64,000 nucleotides of DNA from Nostoc sp. CMAA1605 (GCF_021596505.1 NZ_PJIZ01000004.1:62001-126000), one strand, 5' to 3'; positions 1 through 8,432 are shown, counted from the stretch's first letter. Translations and numbers: made by a program. The notes: generated by a model not told the origin, from the sequence alone.

Positions 1-457
1 ATCCTGATTTGGCGACGAAGTTTTTACCTAAAAAGCCACCTTCCTGACGCTTGAGAAATTGCAACCCTTGGGATTCGCTGGGGTTGGGTGACATGGCGGG
101 GATTCCTCCCCAAGTGGCGCAATCACCTACGGCTACAACGAACCTAGCGACTTTTGATAAGTCAGCTAGCCAATCTTTCATCGGGCGATCGGCAAATCGA
201 TTCCACTCACCTGTACCATCGGGGGCATTAATTACCGTCCCTTCAAATACTAAGATATCGAGGGGGATTTTACCGAGAATACAGTCCCACAGTAAGGTTT
301 GGAGATTGTAACCTAATTCCAATCCCAAGGAAGGATGCCATAGTACCTTAATGCCAAAATCAGCGATTAAATCGCAGACTGTCGGTTCTTCGGCATTAAG
401 AAAAGACATGGTGTTGCCCGAACAAGCACCACCTTGCAGCCAGAGTACGTTAGTCAT
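1..457 (-). CDS. hupS: Uptake [NiFe]-hydrogenase small subunit HupS (partial, 3' end off the window)
   Basis: The minus strand from ATG 457-455 reads MTNVLWLQGGACSGNTMSFL and stays open to the window edge (about 152 codons). It is the iron-sulfur electron-transfer subunit of the heterocyst uptake hydrogenase, which recycles H2 made by nitrogenase. There is no Tat signal peptide, as is usual for cyanobacterial HupS. The first cluster motif is C12-S-G-N15: Asn sits where most small subunits have the second Cys of a CxxC. hupL is expected beyond the left edge. No clear Shine-Dalgarno precedes the start. The gene diverges from the hyp operon across a 422-bp region holding a perfect NtcA box. Identification rests on recognisable sequence; I am confident. 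Confidence 0.93.
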   Translation of the reverse strand, partial: MTNVLWLQGGACSGNTMSFLNAEEPTVCDLIADFGIKVLWHPSLGLELGYNLQTLLWDCILGKIPLDILVFEGTVINAPDGTGEWNRFADRPMKDWLADLSKVARFVVAVGDCATWGGIPAMSPNPSESQGLQFLKRQEGGFLGKNFVAKSG

Positions 458-879
458 TGGCTATTAATTTGTCTATTGTTTACCACTGATGACGCAGGTG
501 TGTACGCTTGTAGAGTTTCACCTGATATATTTAGTTTTAATTTTAAAAATAACTGATTTTTTTTAAATAATTTGCTTTTATTAAATAAAAATTAATGTTT
601 AACTAAAAATAAAGTCTATATCCTATCTCCAAGAAAAAGTAAATTAAACTACAGATTTTGATTATAAATTATGGGTGTTTAAAATAGACACTACAAATGG
701 CAATTACCCTCTGGAATTTCGGAATTATAATGTTTTATATTACAGAATTGATGTCTGAAATTCTTAAGTCATCATTTCCCAATAGCAAGGGAATTCCGCT
801 TCATTAATTCCCACTCTGTGTAAATAAATATACTTTTTGAAGATGATAGAAATGAATATTCTACGGAGAATCAGGAAAC
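458..879. promoter_or_regulatory. Divergent regulatory region between hupS and the extended hyp operon
   Basis: This AT-rich 422-bp gap holds no convincing ORF and must carry promoters for leftward hupS and the rightward small membrane protein genes. It contains an NtcA consensus at 639-652. A second inverted motif, GTGT-N9-ACAC at 675-691, is also visible but its spacing is one base short of an NtcA site. An SD-like GGAG lies just ahead of the rightward gene at 880. Confidence 0.7.
639..652. promoter_or_regulatory. NtcA-binding box (GTA-N8-TAC) upstream of hupS / hyp operon
   Basis: GTA AATTAAAC TAC is an exact match to the NtcA consensus. Read toward hupS, a TAGACT hexamer (TAN3T type -10) starts 20 nt beyond the box at 618-613, close to the usual 22-23 nt of class II NtcA promoters. 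NtcA activation of hupSL is known in related strains; the role here is inferred from sequence. The box could also serve the divergent operon. Confidence 0.6.
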
Positions 880-1146
880 ATGAATGAATTTTTCCATGAC
901 CCACACGTTAGTGCATTTCTCACAAGTATGGTAGCGGGTGACTTAACTTTAGTAACAGGATTATTGTGGTTAATTATTGCCACAATTATTTCGATGGTTG
1001 CTGGTGCAGTTGGCGGGATGATACTTGCTGGGAAAGAAATAGGTTATGTATTTTCAGCCACTTTGGGAGCATTATTCGCACCAACTGGGACAATTCCCGC
1101 CGTAGTTGTGGGGCTGGCTATTCTAAATTTCTTGAGTCGTTTCTAG
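880..1146 (+). CDS. Small membrane protein of the extended hyp operon
   Basis: This 88-residue protein has two long hydrophobic stretches (about residues 22-55 and 60-84) rich in Gly and Ala, consistent with two or three membrane passes. A GGAG-like ribosome site about 12 nt upstream supports the start. It is the first gene rightward from hupS and ends 9 nt before a second small membrane protein gene. In Nostoc PCC 7120 the corresponding ORFs (asr0689/asr0690, from memory) are reported to be cotranscribed with hyp genes. No biochemical function is known to me; membrane anchoring or electron transfer for the uptake hydrogenase would be speculation. Confidence 0.75.
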   Translation: MNEFFHDPHVSAFLTSMVAGDLTLVTGLLWLIIATIISMVAGAVGGMILAGKEIGYVFSATLGALFAPTGTIPAVVVGLAILNFLSRF

Positions 1147-1155
1147 GAGATAAAT

Positions 1156-1380
1156 ATGTTTGAATTAGGCTGGTTTTCTGCTAAGTTATTTTTCAAGGGT
1201 AAACTTATACGTGACCCTTTGTACTTTATTCAACAGGCTTCAATTGGTGTAGGTTTTGGTTTACTTGTACTTGTGTTACTTGGTCAATTAGAAATTCCTT
1301 TGTGTTTACCAATTACTGCTGCTAGTTTAACTACAGGTGTGTTAATGCCTTTTCTGCTGAAGGATTTCAAAATGAAGTGA
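1156..1380 (+). CDS. Second small membrane protein of the extended hyp operon
   Basis: This 74-residue protein follows the previous gene by 9 nt with an AGGAGA ribosome site in the gap. It has an amphipathic N-terminus with basic residues (K15, K17, R20), one long hydrophobic stretch around residues 27-48 and a second weaker one around 50-66. The tight spacing implies cotranscription with its neighbour. It is followed by a strong hairpin with a T-run at 1471-1507, so at least part of the transcript may stop before the TPR gene. I do not recognise a characterised family. Confidence 0.75.
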   Translation: MFELGWFSAKLFFKGKLIRDPLYFIQQASIGVGFGLLVLVLLGQLEIPLCLPITAASLTTGVLMPFLLKDFKMK

Positions 1381-1470
1381 TATTCATTAGGGTGTGATGT
1401 TTTTTCTGTGTGCGGATGCGCTAAGTATTATCTTGTTTAAACGGGAAAATATGCTGAGGTTAGCGCAGCG

Positions 1471-1507
1471 AAAAGTCTGATCACTGGAAGCCGGTGATCA
1501 GACTTTT
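1471..1507. terminator. Strong hairpin terminator after the two small membrane protein genes
   Basis: A perfect 14-bp stem (AAAAGTCTGATCAC at 1471-1484 with its complement at 1494-1507) closes a short loop that can pair further (GG/CC around AAG). The A-run on one side and the T-run on the other make it look bidirectional. It sits inside what is otherwise one gene row, so it could attenuate rather than end the operon. The rest of the 314-bp gap (1381-1694) holds no visible gene. Confidence 0.75.
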
Positions 1508-1694
1508 AAATACAGAGGTACACAGAGTTTTTCTATTGCTATAGGTTTGTAAACAAGGGGAAGTTTTTGTTAAAATAGCCTCATTTTTTTGAGAACTAGA
1601 GGGTTAAACTAATTTTCATTCTATTGCTGACGGAAGATAGTTACTATTTTCTAGCAGTTGTTGATTTTGAGTTTCGGATTTGGAGTAAAGCAAC

Positions 1695-2675
1695 GTGATT
1701 CCCAGCATCACAGATTCCACAGTTAAAGCTGCGCTGGCGGCTATTACATCAGAATCAGCAACGACAGCAGAAAAAATTCAAATGCTGATTGAATTGGCGC
1801 AAGGTTTACAAAAAAAGCCGAAAACTCCGCAGGATTTATGGAATGCGGTGGAGTTATATCAACAGGCTGATAAACTGTGTGATAACGATTATCCTCTGTG
1901 GAAGGCGCGATCGCAAGCTGGGATGGCGGGGGCTTTAAAGTCAATTCCTGATGGGGGTGTGGAATTATTACTTAAGGCGAAGGCTGCTTATGAGTCTGCA
2001 TTGCCAATATTACAGCAATTAGCTGCACCGGTGGAAGTTGCGGAAGCACAGATGAATTTGGGACTGGTGTTACAGTCTCTAGTACCGTTTAATTTGGCGA
2101 AGATTACAGATAGTATCGCCATTTATCAGGAGGCGATGCGGGTATTTACCAGCCAAGATTATCCTCAAGAATACGCGATTTTGGCAAATAATATTGCGAT
2201 CGCCTATCTGTCTATGTCTGGAAATCCCGAACAGCAAAATTTGTGTGAAGGTTTGGCTGTACAAACTTTTGAAGCCGCTTTAAAACAGATTAACTTAATT
2301 GAGCATCCCAGAGAATATGCGATGTTACAGAATAACCTGGGTAATGCTTTGCAATATTTACAAAGTTCCCATCCTGTAGAAAATAATTTGCGAGCGATCG
2401 CAGCTTATAATGAAGCTCTCAAAGTGCGGAATGCTCAAGATAACCCCTTAGAATATGCTAACACAATTGCAAATAAAGCTAACGCCTTATTTAATTTACC
2501 TGATGACCCAGAAAAACCAGAGTTAGGTAATGCTAAAAATCTTTTACAAGCCAGAGATTACTATCAAGCAGCTTGGGAAATATTTAGCCAATATCAACAA
2601 ACAGAACAAGCGGCGATAATTGCTCAGGCGTTGCAAGATGTAAATGCAGAAATTCGGGTAACTATGAATAATTAG
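1695..2675 (+). CDS. TPR-like helical repeat protein of the extended hyp operon
   Basis: This 326-residue soluble protein starts at GTG. It is built of helical repeats: segments such as ALPILQQLAAPVEVAEAQMN, AMRVFTSQDYPQEYAILANN and ALKVRNAQDNPLEYANTIAN share the A-x3-hydrophobic plus P-x-E-Y-A pattern of repeats about 60-70 residues apart. TPR-type repeats act as protein-protein scaffolds. Position between hupS and hypF with a NifU-like gene 11 nt downstream suggests a scaffold for hydrogenase small-subunit or Fe-S assembly; this is inference from context. An upstream ATG-like start is not evident, so the start is moderately certain. Confidence 0.8.
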   Translation: MIPSITDSTVKAALAAITSESATTAEKIQMLIELAQGLQKKPKTPQDLWNAVELYQQADKLCDNDYPLWKARSQAGMAGALKSIPDGGVELLLKAKAAYESALPILQQLAAPVEVAEAQMNLGLVLQSLVPFNLAKITDSIAIYQEAMRVFTSQDYPQEYAILANNIAIAYLSMSGNPEQQNLCEGLAVQTFEAALKQINLIEHPREYAMLQNNLGNALQYLQSSHPVENNLRAIAAYNEALKVRNAQDNPLEYANTIANKANALFNLPDDPEKPELGNAKNLLQARDYYQAAWEIFSQYQQTEQAAIIAQALQDVNAEIRVTMNN

Positions 2676-2686
2676 TATATTGACTA

Positions 2687-3163
2687 ATGACTAACTTAGA
2701 AGAATTGGTGACAGAGATTAATCGGTTTGAGGCAATTATTTCTCATTGGGATGAAAGTCAGCGTAGTGTGGCTGTTGGATTTAAAAGGGCGATTGAGGAT
2801 TTACATAAAGAAGCTTTGACGCGGTTAATTAAAAGTGTAAAGCAAGAATCTTTACCAGCACTACAAAACGCGGTAAAAGATGAAATCGTCTATGCTGTAT
2901 TGCTTTATCATGAATTAGTTAAACCGCCACAGCTACCACTTTCACAACGTGTTCAAACAGCATTAGAAATAGTACGCCCAGGCTTACAAAGCCATAACGG
3001 AGATGTAGAATTAGTAGCCATCAAACCACCAGACACAGTAGAAATAAGGTTAATAGGAACTTGTAGTAATTGTCCCACTTCAACCTTAACCTTATCTCAA
3101 GGAATAGAACAAACCATCAAAGAATATTGCCCAGAAATCACCAAAATAATCGCCGTAAGATAG
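2687..3163 (+). CDS. NifU C-terminal domain (Fe-S scaffold) protein
   Basis: This 158-residue protein has an N-terminal helical part (about 1-80) and a C-terminal NifU/Nfu-type domain (about 85-158) with the cluster motif C126-S-N-C129 in GTCSNCPTSTLTL. Nfu domains assemble or carry [4Fe-4S] clusters for transfer to target enzymes. The gene lies 11 nt after the TPR gene and before an NHL-repeat gene, in a row leading to hypF, so delivery of clusters to HupS is a reasonable guess. HupS needs three Fe-S clusters, while classical Hyp proteins serve only the large subunit. Function in HupS maturation is inferred, not shown. Confidence 0.88.
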   Translation: MTNLEELVTEINRFEAIISHWDESQRSVAVGFKRAIEDLHKEALTRLIKSVKQESLPALQNAVKDEIVYAVLLYHELVKPPQLPLSQRVQTALEIVRPGLQSHNGDVELVAIKPPDTVEIRLIGTCSNCPTSTLTLSQGIEQTIKEYCPEITKIIAVR

Positions 3164-3238
3164 AATCTTTACTCTTTTTTCCTTTGCGCCTTTGCGCCTT
3201 TGCGTGAGATAAAAACCATTTAACTCCACACCCCAACC

Positions 3239-4420
3239 TTGCATACAGACTTAACAAAAACTCCCCCTAATCTTCCCTTATCACCCCAAGGTGCAGAGGT
3301 AATTTTAGGTAATATTATTAATCCCGAAATCCTAGCAGTTCCCCTAGCACCAACTCCCACCACAATGTTTGCTCCCCGTGGTGCTTGTTTAGTCTCTGAA
3401 AACGGCTCATTATGGGTATCAGACACCGGACATCATCGCTTACTAGGATGGCGTAATTTACCCACAACAGATAATCAACCTGCTGACTGGGTAATTGGAC
3501 AACCAGATTTTTATCATGAGGGACAAAATGCTAAAGGTACACCAGGAAGAAATACCTTAAGTGTACCAACGGGAATTTGTGTATGTGGCGAAGGTTTAGC
3601 AGTTGCAGATGCTTGGAATCATCGGGTTTTAATTTGGCATAAATTACCAGAAGATAGCAATGTTCCGGCGGATTTAGTATTAGGACAAGCTAATTTTACT
3701 GATAATCAACCAAATAGAGGAAGTCATCAACCTGCGGCTTATACTATGCACTGGCCTTATGGCATTTTATATCATCAAGGTAAGTTGTTTGTAGCTGATA
3801 CAGGTAATAGAAGATTATTAATTTGGCAGCAATTACCTACAGAAAATGGACAACCTGCTGATATAGTCTTAGGACAGCCGGATATGACATCACGTGATGA
3901 AAATGGCGGCGGTTCTCCGACGGCGGCGAGTATGCGTTGGTGTCATGATATTGCAATGTGGAATGATAATTTAGTTGTCACCGATGCGGGTAATAATCGA
4001 GTGATGATTTGGCAAGGGATACCAACAGAAAATAATGCCCCTTGTGCAGTGGTTTTAGGACAGAAAAATTTTGATGTTGTAGAGATGAACCAGGGAGTTT
4101 ATTTCCCTAGTGCTAGTAGTTTGAGTATGCCTTATGGTGTAGCTGTAGCTGGCGAATGGTTATTAGTAGCGGATACTGCTAATTCTCGATTGCTAGGATG
4201 GAAGCAGCCAGAGTCAATATTATCATTGCAGGGTGCTGTGGCAGATGGAATTGTTGGACAAGACACCTTTCAAAGTAAAAGCGAAAATCGCAACTTCGGA
4301 ACACCCACACGCCACAGCTTAAATTGGTGTTACGGAATAAAAGTTTGTGGCAAAACGGCGGTAATCTCGGATTCTGGCAATAACCGAATTTTGCTATGGC
4401 GGTTGAACTATGGCGACTGA
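3239..4420 (+). CDS. NHL-repeat beta-propeller protein
   Basis: About 393 residues with at least six NHL-type blades: the pattern G-V-x-V-A-G/D..LxVADTxNxRxLxW recurs (SDTGHHRLLGW, ADAWNHRVLIW, ADTGNRRLLIW, TDAGNNRVMIW, ADTANSRLLGW, SDSGNNRILLW), each followed by A-D-x-V-x-GQ. Such propellers bind partners. The ORF begins with TTG and its true start is uncertain; in-frame ATG 3365 would drop the first 42 residues but keep all blades. It overlaps hypF by 11 bp, so translation is probably coupled. A CTTTGCGCCTTTGCG repeat lies just upstream. Its place in the hyp row suggests a hydrogenase assembly role, by context only. Confidence 0.82.
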   Translation: MHTDLTKTPPNLPLSPQGAEVILGNIINPEILAVPLAPTPTTMFAPRGACLVSENGSLWVSDTGHHRLLGWRNLPTTDNQPADWVIGQPDFYHEGQNAKGTPGRNTLSVPTGICVCGEGLAVADAWNHRVLIWHKLPEDSNVPADLVLGQANFTDNQPNRGSHQPAAYTMHWPYGILYHQGKLFVADTGNRRLLIWQQLPTENGQPADIVLGQPDMTSRDENGGGSPTAASMRWCHDIAMWNDNLVVTDAGNNRVMIWQGIPTENNAPCAVVLGQKNFDVVEMNQGVYFPSASSLSMPYGVAVAGEWLLVADTANSRLLGWKQPESILSLQGAVADGIVGQDTFQSKSENRNFGTPTRHSLNWCYGIKVCGKTAVISDSGNNRILLWRLNYGD

Positions 4421-6833
4421 AGAAATTAGAGTTCGCGGTAATGTACAGGGGGTAGGATTTCGCCCTACAGTTTACCGTCTGGCTAAAGCCTGCGGTTTGC
4501 GGGGAGATGTTTGTAATGATGGGGAAGGTGTGTTAATTCGGGTAGCTGGTGATGAAACTGAATTAACAGAATTTGTCACTAGATTACAGTCAGAATGTCC
4601 GCCGCTAGCAAAAATTACTGAACTCGTCAGAACTCCCTATCCAGGAGAGTTAAATTTTGATGATTTTGTCATTTCAGGGAGTGTTAGCGGTGTTGCTAAA
4701 ACTCAAATCTCCCCTGACGCGGCGACTTGTCCCCAATGTCAGCAAGAAATTTCTGACCCCTTTAGCCGCTTTTATCGTTATCCTTTTACTAACTGTACCC
4801 ACTGCGGCCCCCGTTTAAGTATTATTCGCGCCATTCCCTACGACAGATGCAACACCAGTATGTCTGCGTTTGTCATGTGTCCCAATTGCGAGAGTGAATA
4901 CCACGATGTCGAAAATCGCCGCTTTCACGCCCAACCTGTAGCCTGTCATGTATGTGGCCCCCAAGCTTGGCTAGAACGGGCTGATGGTAAACCTGTGACG
5001 GCTTCCATGTTCTCGATGTTGGATGAGGTAGACGCGGTTTGTACGTTGCTGCAAAAGGGTGAAATTGTTGCTATTAAAGGTATAGGCGGTATTCATTTGG
5101 CTTGTGATGCGACACAAGAGGCGGCTGTACAGAAATTACGTCAGCGTAAGCAGCGTTATGATAAACCCTTCGCCTTGATGGCGCGAGATATTGCAATTAT
5201 TGAAGAATACTGCTTTGTTAACGATAAAGAAAGAGAGTTATTAAACAGCCCAGCCGCACCTATTGTATTGTTGCAGAGGAAGGGACTGGGTATTGGGGAC
5301 TGGGGACTGGGGACTAGGAAAGCAGATGAAAAAAAATCCCATACCCCATGCCCCATGCCCCATGCCCCATGCCCAATAGCCCCTTCCATAGCACCAGGGC
5401 AAAATACTCTGGGTTTCATGCTACCTTATACACCTTTACATCATTTAATTTTGCGGCGGATGAATCGCCCGATTGTGTTAACTAGTGGTAATCTTTCGGA
5501 TGAACCGCAATGTATAGATAATGATGAAGCCAGAGAAAAATTATGTCACATTGCTGATTATTTTCTCTTACATAATCGGGAGATTGTGAATAGATTAGAT
5601 GATTCAGTTGTACGGGTTGTTGATGATAAATTACAAACAATTCGTCGGGCTAGAGGTTACGCACCAACACCGCTAAAGTTACCACCAGGATTTGAGAATG
5701 TCCCGCCGATTTTAGCAATGGGGAGTGAATTAAAAAATACCTTTTGCTTATTACGAGAAGGTGAAGCCATTCTCTCACAACATCTAGGCGATTTAGAAAA
5801 TGCGGCGGCGTTAAATGCTTATCAAGATACCCTCAATTTATATTTAAACTTATTTGAACACCAACCACAAGCGATCGCAGTCGATTTACACCCTGAATAT
5901 CTCTCAACAAAACTCGGTAAAGAACTCGCCACAGCAAACAATCTCCCCATTTATTCCATCCAACATCATCACGCCCATATTGCTGCTTGCATGGCAGAAA
6001 ATGGTATTCCCTTAGATACAAACCCAGTTTTAGGTATTGCTTGCGATGGTTTAGGATATGGTGCAGATGGTAAACTGTGGGGAGGAGAATTTCTACTAGC
6101 TGATTATCGCCAATTTCAACGCATAGCCACCTTTAAACCAGTAGCAATGATTGGCGGCGAACAAGCAATTTATCAACCTTGGCGGAATACATACGCGCAT
6201 TTACTTGCGGCTAATCTTTGGGAAGATTGCCAACAACAATATATTGATTTAGAAATATTAAAATTTTTAAATCAACAGCCCATAAAACTGCTGAATCAGC
6301 TTGTGGAAAAAGGTATTAATGCCCCCTTAGCCTCCTCAGTCGGCAGACTATTTGACGCTGTAGCGGCGGCTATTGGCATTTGCACCGCAGAATGTAGCTA
6401 TGAAGGACAAGCTGCGATCGCACTTGAAGCCATAGCCGATATTCACACATTAAATAATCCTAAAGAAACCGCAAACTACCCTTTTAACATAAGCTTTTCA
6501 GATAGTATTTATTGTATAGAGTCTAGCCCTATGTGGCGATGCTTACTTAATGATATTAAGCAAGAGACACCCCAGTCAATCATAGCTGCTAAATTTCATC
6601 AAAGTTTAGCGAATGTCATTGTAGAAATGGTTAACCGCCTGCGTCAAAAATACACATTTAATCAAGTTATATTAACCGGAGGAGTATTTCAGAACACAAT
6701 TTTATTAAACCTAGTAAAAATCCAATTAAAAAACCTACAAATAAACATCCTCACCCACAGCCTAATTCCCACAAACGACGGTGGTTTATCACTAGGACAA
6801 GCCCTAATCACCGCCGCCCTCAAAAAATTTTAA
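4410..6833 (+). CDS. hypF: Carbamoyltransferase HypF (hydrogenase cyanide-ligand synthesis)
   Basis: HypF activates carbamoyl phosphate and loads the carbamoyl group onto the HypE C-terminal Cys, the first step to the CN ligands of the NiFe site. Domains in order: acylphosphatase (RVRGNVQGVGFRPTV, residues 7-21), two zinc fingers (C107/C110/C129/C132 and C157/C160/C179/C182), YrdC-like domain (about 200-410), and a Kae1-like domain with HHHAH near 519-523. The protein is 807 residues, some 35-40 longer than usual. The excess is at about 291-330, where GGGGACT and CCCATGC tandem repeats are translated in frame, inside the YrdC-like domain just before a conserved NTLGFMLPYTPLHH segment. First of the hyp genes proper. 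Confidence 0.95.
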   Translation: MATEEIRVRGNVQGVGFRPTVYRLAKACGLRGDVCNDGEGVLIRVAGDETELTEFVTRLQSECPPLAKITELVRTPYPGELNFDDFVISGSVSGVAKTQISPDAATCPQCQQEISDPFSRFYRYPFTNCTHCGPRLSIIRAIPYDRCNTSMSAFVMCPNCESEYHDVENRRFHAQPVACHVCGPQAWLERADGKPVTASMFSMLDEVDAVCTLLQKGEIVAIKGIGGIHLACDATQEAAVQKLRQRKQRYDKPFALMARDIAIIEEYCFVNDKERELLNSPAAPIVLLQRKGLGIGDWGLGTRKADEKKSHTPCPMPHAPCPIAPSIAPGQNTLGFMLPYTPLHHLILRRMNRPIVLTSGNLSDEPQCIDNDEAREKLCHIADYFLLHNREIVNRLDDSVVRVVDDKLQTIRRARGYAPTPLKLPPGFENVPPILAMGSELKNTFCLLREGEAILSQHLGDLENAAALNAYQDTLNLYLNLFEHQPQAIAVDLHPEYLSTKLGKELATANNLPIYSIQHHHAHIAACMAENGIPLDTNPVLGIACDGLGYGADGKLWGGEFLLADYRQFQRIATFKPVAMIGGEQAIYQPWRNTYAHLLAANLWEDCQQQYIDLEILKFLNQQPIKLLNQLVEKGINAPLASSVGRLFDAVAAAIGICTAECSYEGQAAIALEAIADIHTLNNPKETANYPFNISFSDSIYCIESSPMWRCLLNDIKQETPQSIIAAKFHQSLANVIVEMVNRLRQKYTFNQVILTGGVFQNTILLNLVKIQLKNLQINILTHSLIPTNDGGLSLGQALITAALKKF
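5281..5395 (+). repeat. Short tandem repeat block inserted in frame within hypF
   Basis: The block contains GGGGACTGGGGACT-type and CCCATGCCCCATGC-type heptamer tracts like those between genes elsewhere in this window. It encodes low-complexity residues (GIGDWGLGT, then PCPMPHAPCP) and keeps the hypF frame open. Confidence 0.85.
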
Positions 6834-6913
6834 ATCCCCTATTATTACTCTCTGCGCCTCTGCGCCTCTGCGTGATAAAAACTCTTCCTCCCACCCCACC
6901 AAGGAACATAAAA

Positions 6914-7194
6914 ATGTGTTTAGGAATCCCCGGACAAATAGTAGAAATCAGCGACACTAACCAAAAACTAGCCATAGTAAACATTGGTGGAGTCAAACGC
7001 CAAGTAAACATAGCCTGCATAGTAGACGAACAACATCCCCCGAATCATGCGTAGGAGACTGGGTATTAGTTCACGTTGGTTTTGCCATGAACAGAATCAA
7101 CGAACAAGAAGCAGAAGAGACACTTAAATTATTAGAAGAAATCGCGTTAGTGACGGGAGGCAGGGGGGCAGGGGGCAGGGGGCAGGGGGAGTAA
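6914..7194 (+). pseudogene. hypC: HypC hydrogenase maturation chaperone, interrupted by a one-base frameshift
   Basis: ATG 6914 begins MCLGIPGQIVEI, the HypC signature with the essential Cys2. HypC carries the Fe(CN)2CO unit with HypD and holds the large-subunit precursor. The first frame reaches ...CIVDEQHPPNHA and stops at 7052-7054, but typical HypC continues ESCVGDWVLVHVGFAMN, which is found intact from 7042 in the next frame and runs to TAA 7192. Adding one C to the C5 tract at 7037-7041 restores the full protein. So this is a one-base contraction: sequencing error, phase-variable tract or true lesion. The restored C-terminus also runs a dozen residues into a G-rich tandem repeat. A second reading is a functional programmed shift, which I think unlikely. 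Confidence 0.85.
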
Positions 7195-7244
7195 GAAAAC
7201 GAAAGCCCTACCCAATACCCAGTACCCAATACCCAGTCCCCAAC
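7156..7244. repeat. G-rich and CCCAGTACCCAAT tandem repeats between hypC and hypD
   Basis: GGGGGCA units (7156-7190) are followed by ACCCAGT/ACCCAAT heptamers (7210-7244) that end directly at the hypD start codon. The repeats have replaced any ordinary hypD ribosome site and extend the HypC reading frame. Confidence 0.75.
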
Positions 7245-7245
7245 C

Positions 7246-8379
7246 ATGAAATACGTAGACGAATTCCGCGAACCAGAAAAAGCCGAAGCCTTGCGGCGGG
7301 AAATAGAAAAATTAAGTTCCCGAATAGATAAACATATAAAAATTATGGAAGTATGCGGCGGGCATACCCATTCTATTTTTAAATACGGTATCGAAGAAAT
7401 CTTACCAGCAAACATTGAACTAATTCATGGGCCTGGTTGTCCAGTGTGCGTCATGCCCAAGGGTAGATTAGATGATGCGATCGCGATCGCTCAAAATCCC
7501 AACGTCATTTTAACAACCTTTGGCGACACCATGCGCGTCCCCGGCTCTAAATATAGCCTACTACAAGCCAGAGCCGCAGGCGCAGACATTCGCATGGTTT
7601 ACTCACCTCTAGATAGTCTACAAATTGCTAAAAATAACCCCGATAAAGAGGTAGTATTTTTTGGTATTGGCTTTGAAACTACAGCACCTAGCACCGCTTT
7701 TACCATCCTCCAAGCAGCCGAGGAAAATATTCAAAACTTTAGTATGTTTACGAATCACGTTCTAGTGATTCCAGCTTTAGAAGCATTATTAGATAACCCA
7801 GACTTACAACTAGATGGATTTGTCGGGCCTGGTCATGTCAGTATGGTAATTGGCACTGAACCTTATAAATTTATTGCTCAAAAATATCATAAACCCATAG
7901 TTGTTTCAGGTTTTGAACCCTTAGATATTTTCCAATCAATTTGGATGGTATTAAAACAACTAGTAGAAAATCGCTGTGAAGTCGAAAATCAATACAATCG
8001 ATTAGTCCAAAAAGAGGGGAATCAAATAGCACTAAAAGCCATTAATCAAGTATTCGCAGTTCGCGAAACTTTTGAATGGCGAGGCTTAAATGAAATCCCC
8101 AACTCCGGCTTAAAAATTCGCCCAGAATATGCCCAATTTGATGCGGAATTAAAATTTACCATTCCTAACCAAAAAATTGCTGACCACAAAGCTTGCCAAT
8201 GTGGTGAAATTCTTAAAGGAGTGCTGAAACCTTGGCAATGTAAAGTTTTTGGGACAGCTTGCACACCCGAAACCCCAATTGGGACTTGCATGGTTTCTTC
8301 TGAAGGGGCTTGTGCCGCATACTATAAATATGGCAGATTTTCGACTGCAATGCCACAAAGAGCAGTCACATCTCCATAA
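7246..8379 (+). CDS. hypD: HypD, Fe-S scaffold for Fe(CN)2CO assembly
   Basis: HypD with HypC assembles the iron, CO and two CN ligands before insertion into the hydrogenase large subunit. The 377-residue length is normal. Motifs visible: catalytic-type C37 in VCGGHTHSIFKYG, C65-P-V-C68 in HGPGCPVC, GxGFETTAPS, GPGHVS, and the C-terminal cluster ligands in HKACQCGEILKG and the CxxC-rich tail (FGTACTPETPIGTCMVSSEGACAAYYKY). The start ATG abuts a tandem-repeat block, so no Shine-Dalgarno is visible. It precedes a small tautomerase gene by 53 nt. Confidence 0.96.
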   Translation: MKYVDEFREPEKAEALRREIEKLSSRIDKHIKIMEVCGGHTHSIFKYGIEEILPANIELIHGPGCPVCVMPKGRLDDAIAIAQNPNVILTTFGDTMRVPGSKYSLLQARAAGADIRMVYSPLDSLQIAKNNPDKEVVFFGIGFETTAPSTAFTILQAAEENIQNFSMFTNHVLVIPALEALLDNPDLQLDGFVGPGHVSMVIGTEPYKFIAQKYHKPIVVSGFEPLDIFQSIWMVLKQLVENRCEVENQYNRLVQKEGNQIALKAINQVFAVRETFEWRGLNEIPNSGLKIRPEYAQFDAELKFTIPNQKIADHKACQCGEILKGVLKPWQCKVFGTACTPETPIGTCMVSSEGACAAYYKYGRFSTAMPQRAVTSP

Positions 8380-8432
8380 CCTCCAAAAAGCAGCGATACA
8401 CTCCACACAACAACACTGCGAGGAACATTTGT

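Noticed and set aside
675..691. GTGT-N9-ACAC inverted motif upstream of hupS as an NtcA site
   Set aside because: Spacing is one base off the TGT-N10-ACA consensus, and a perfect site lies 30 bp away.
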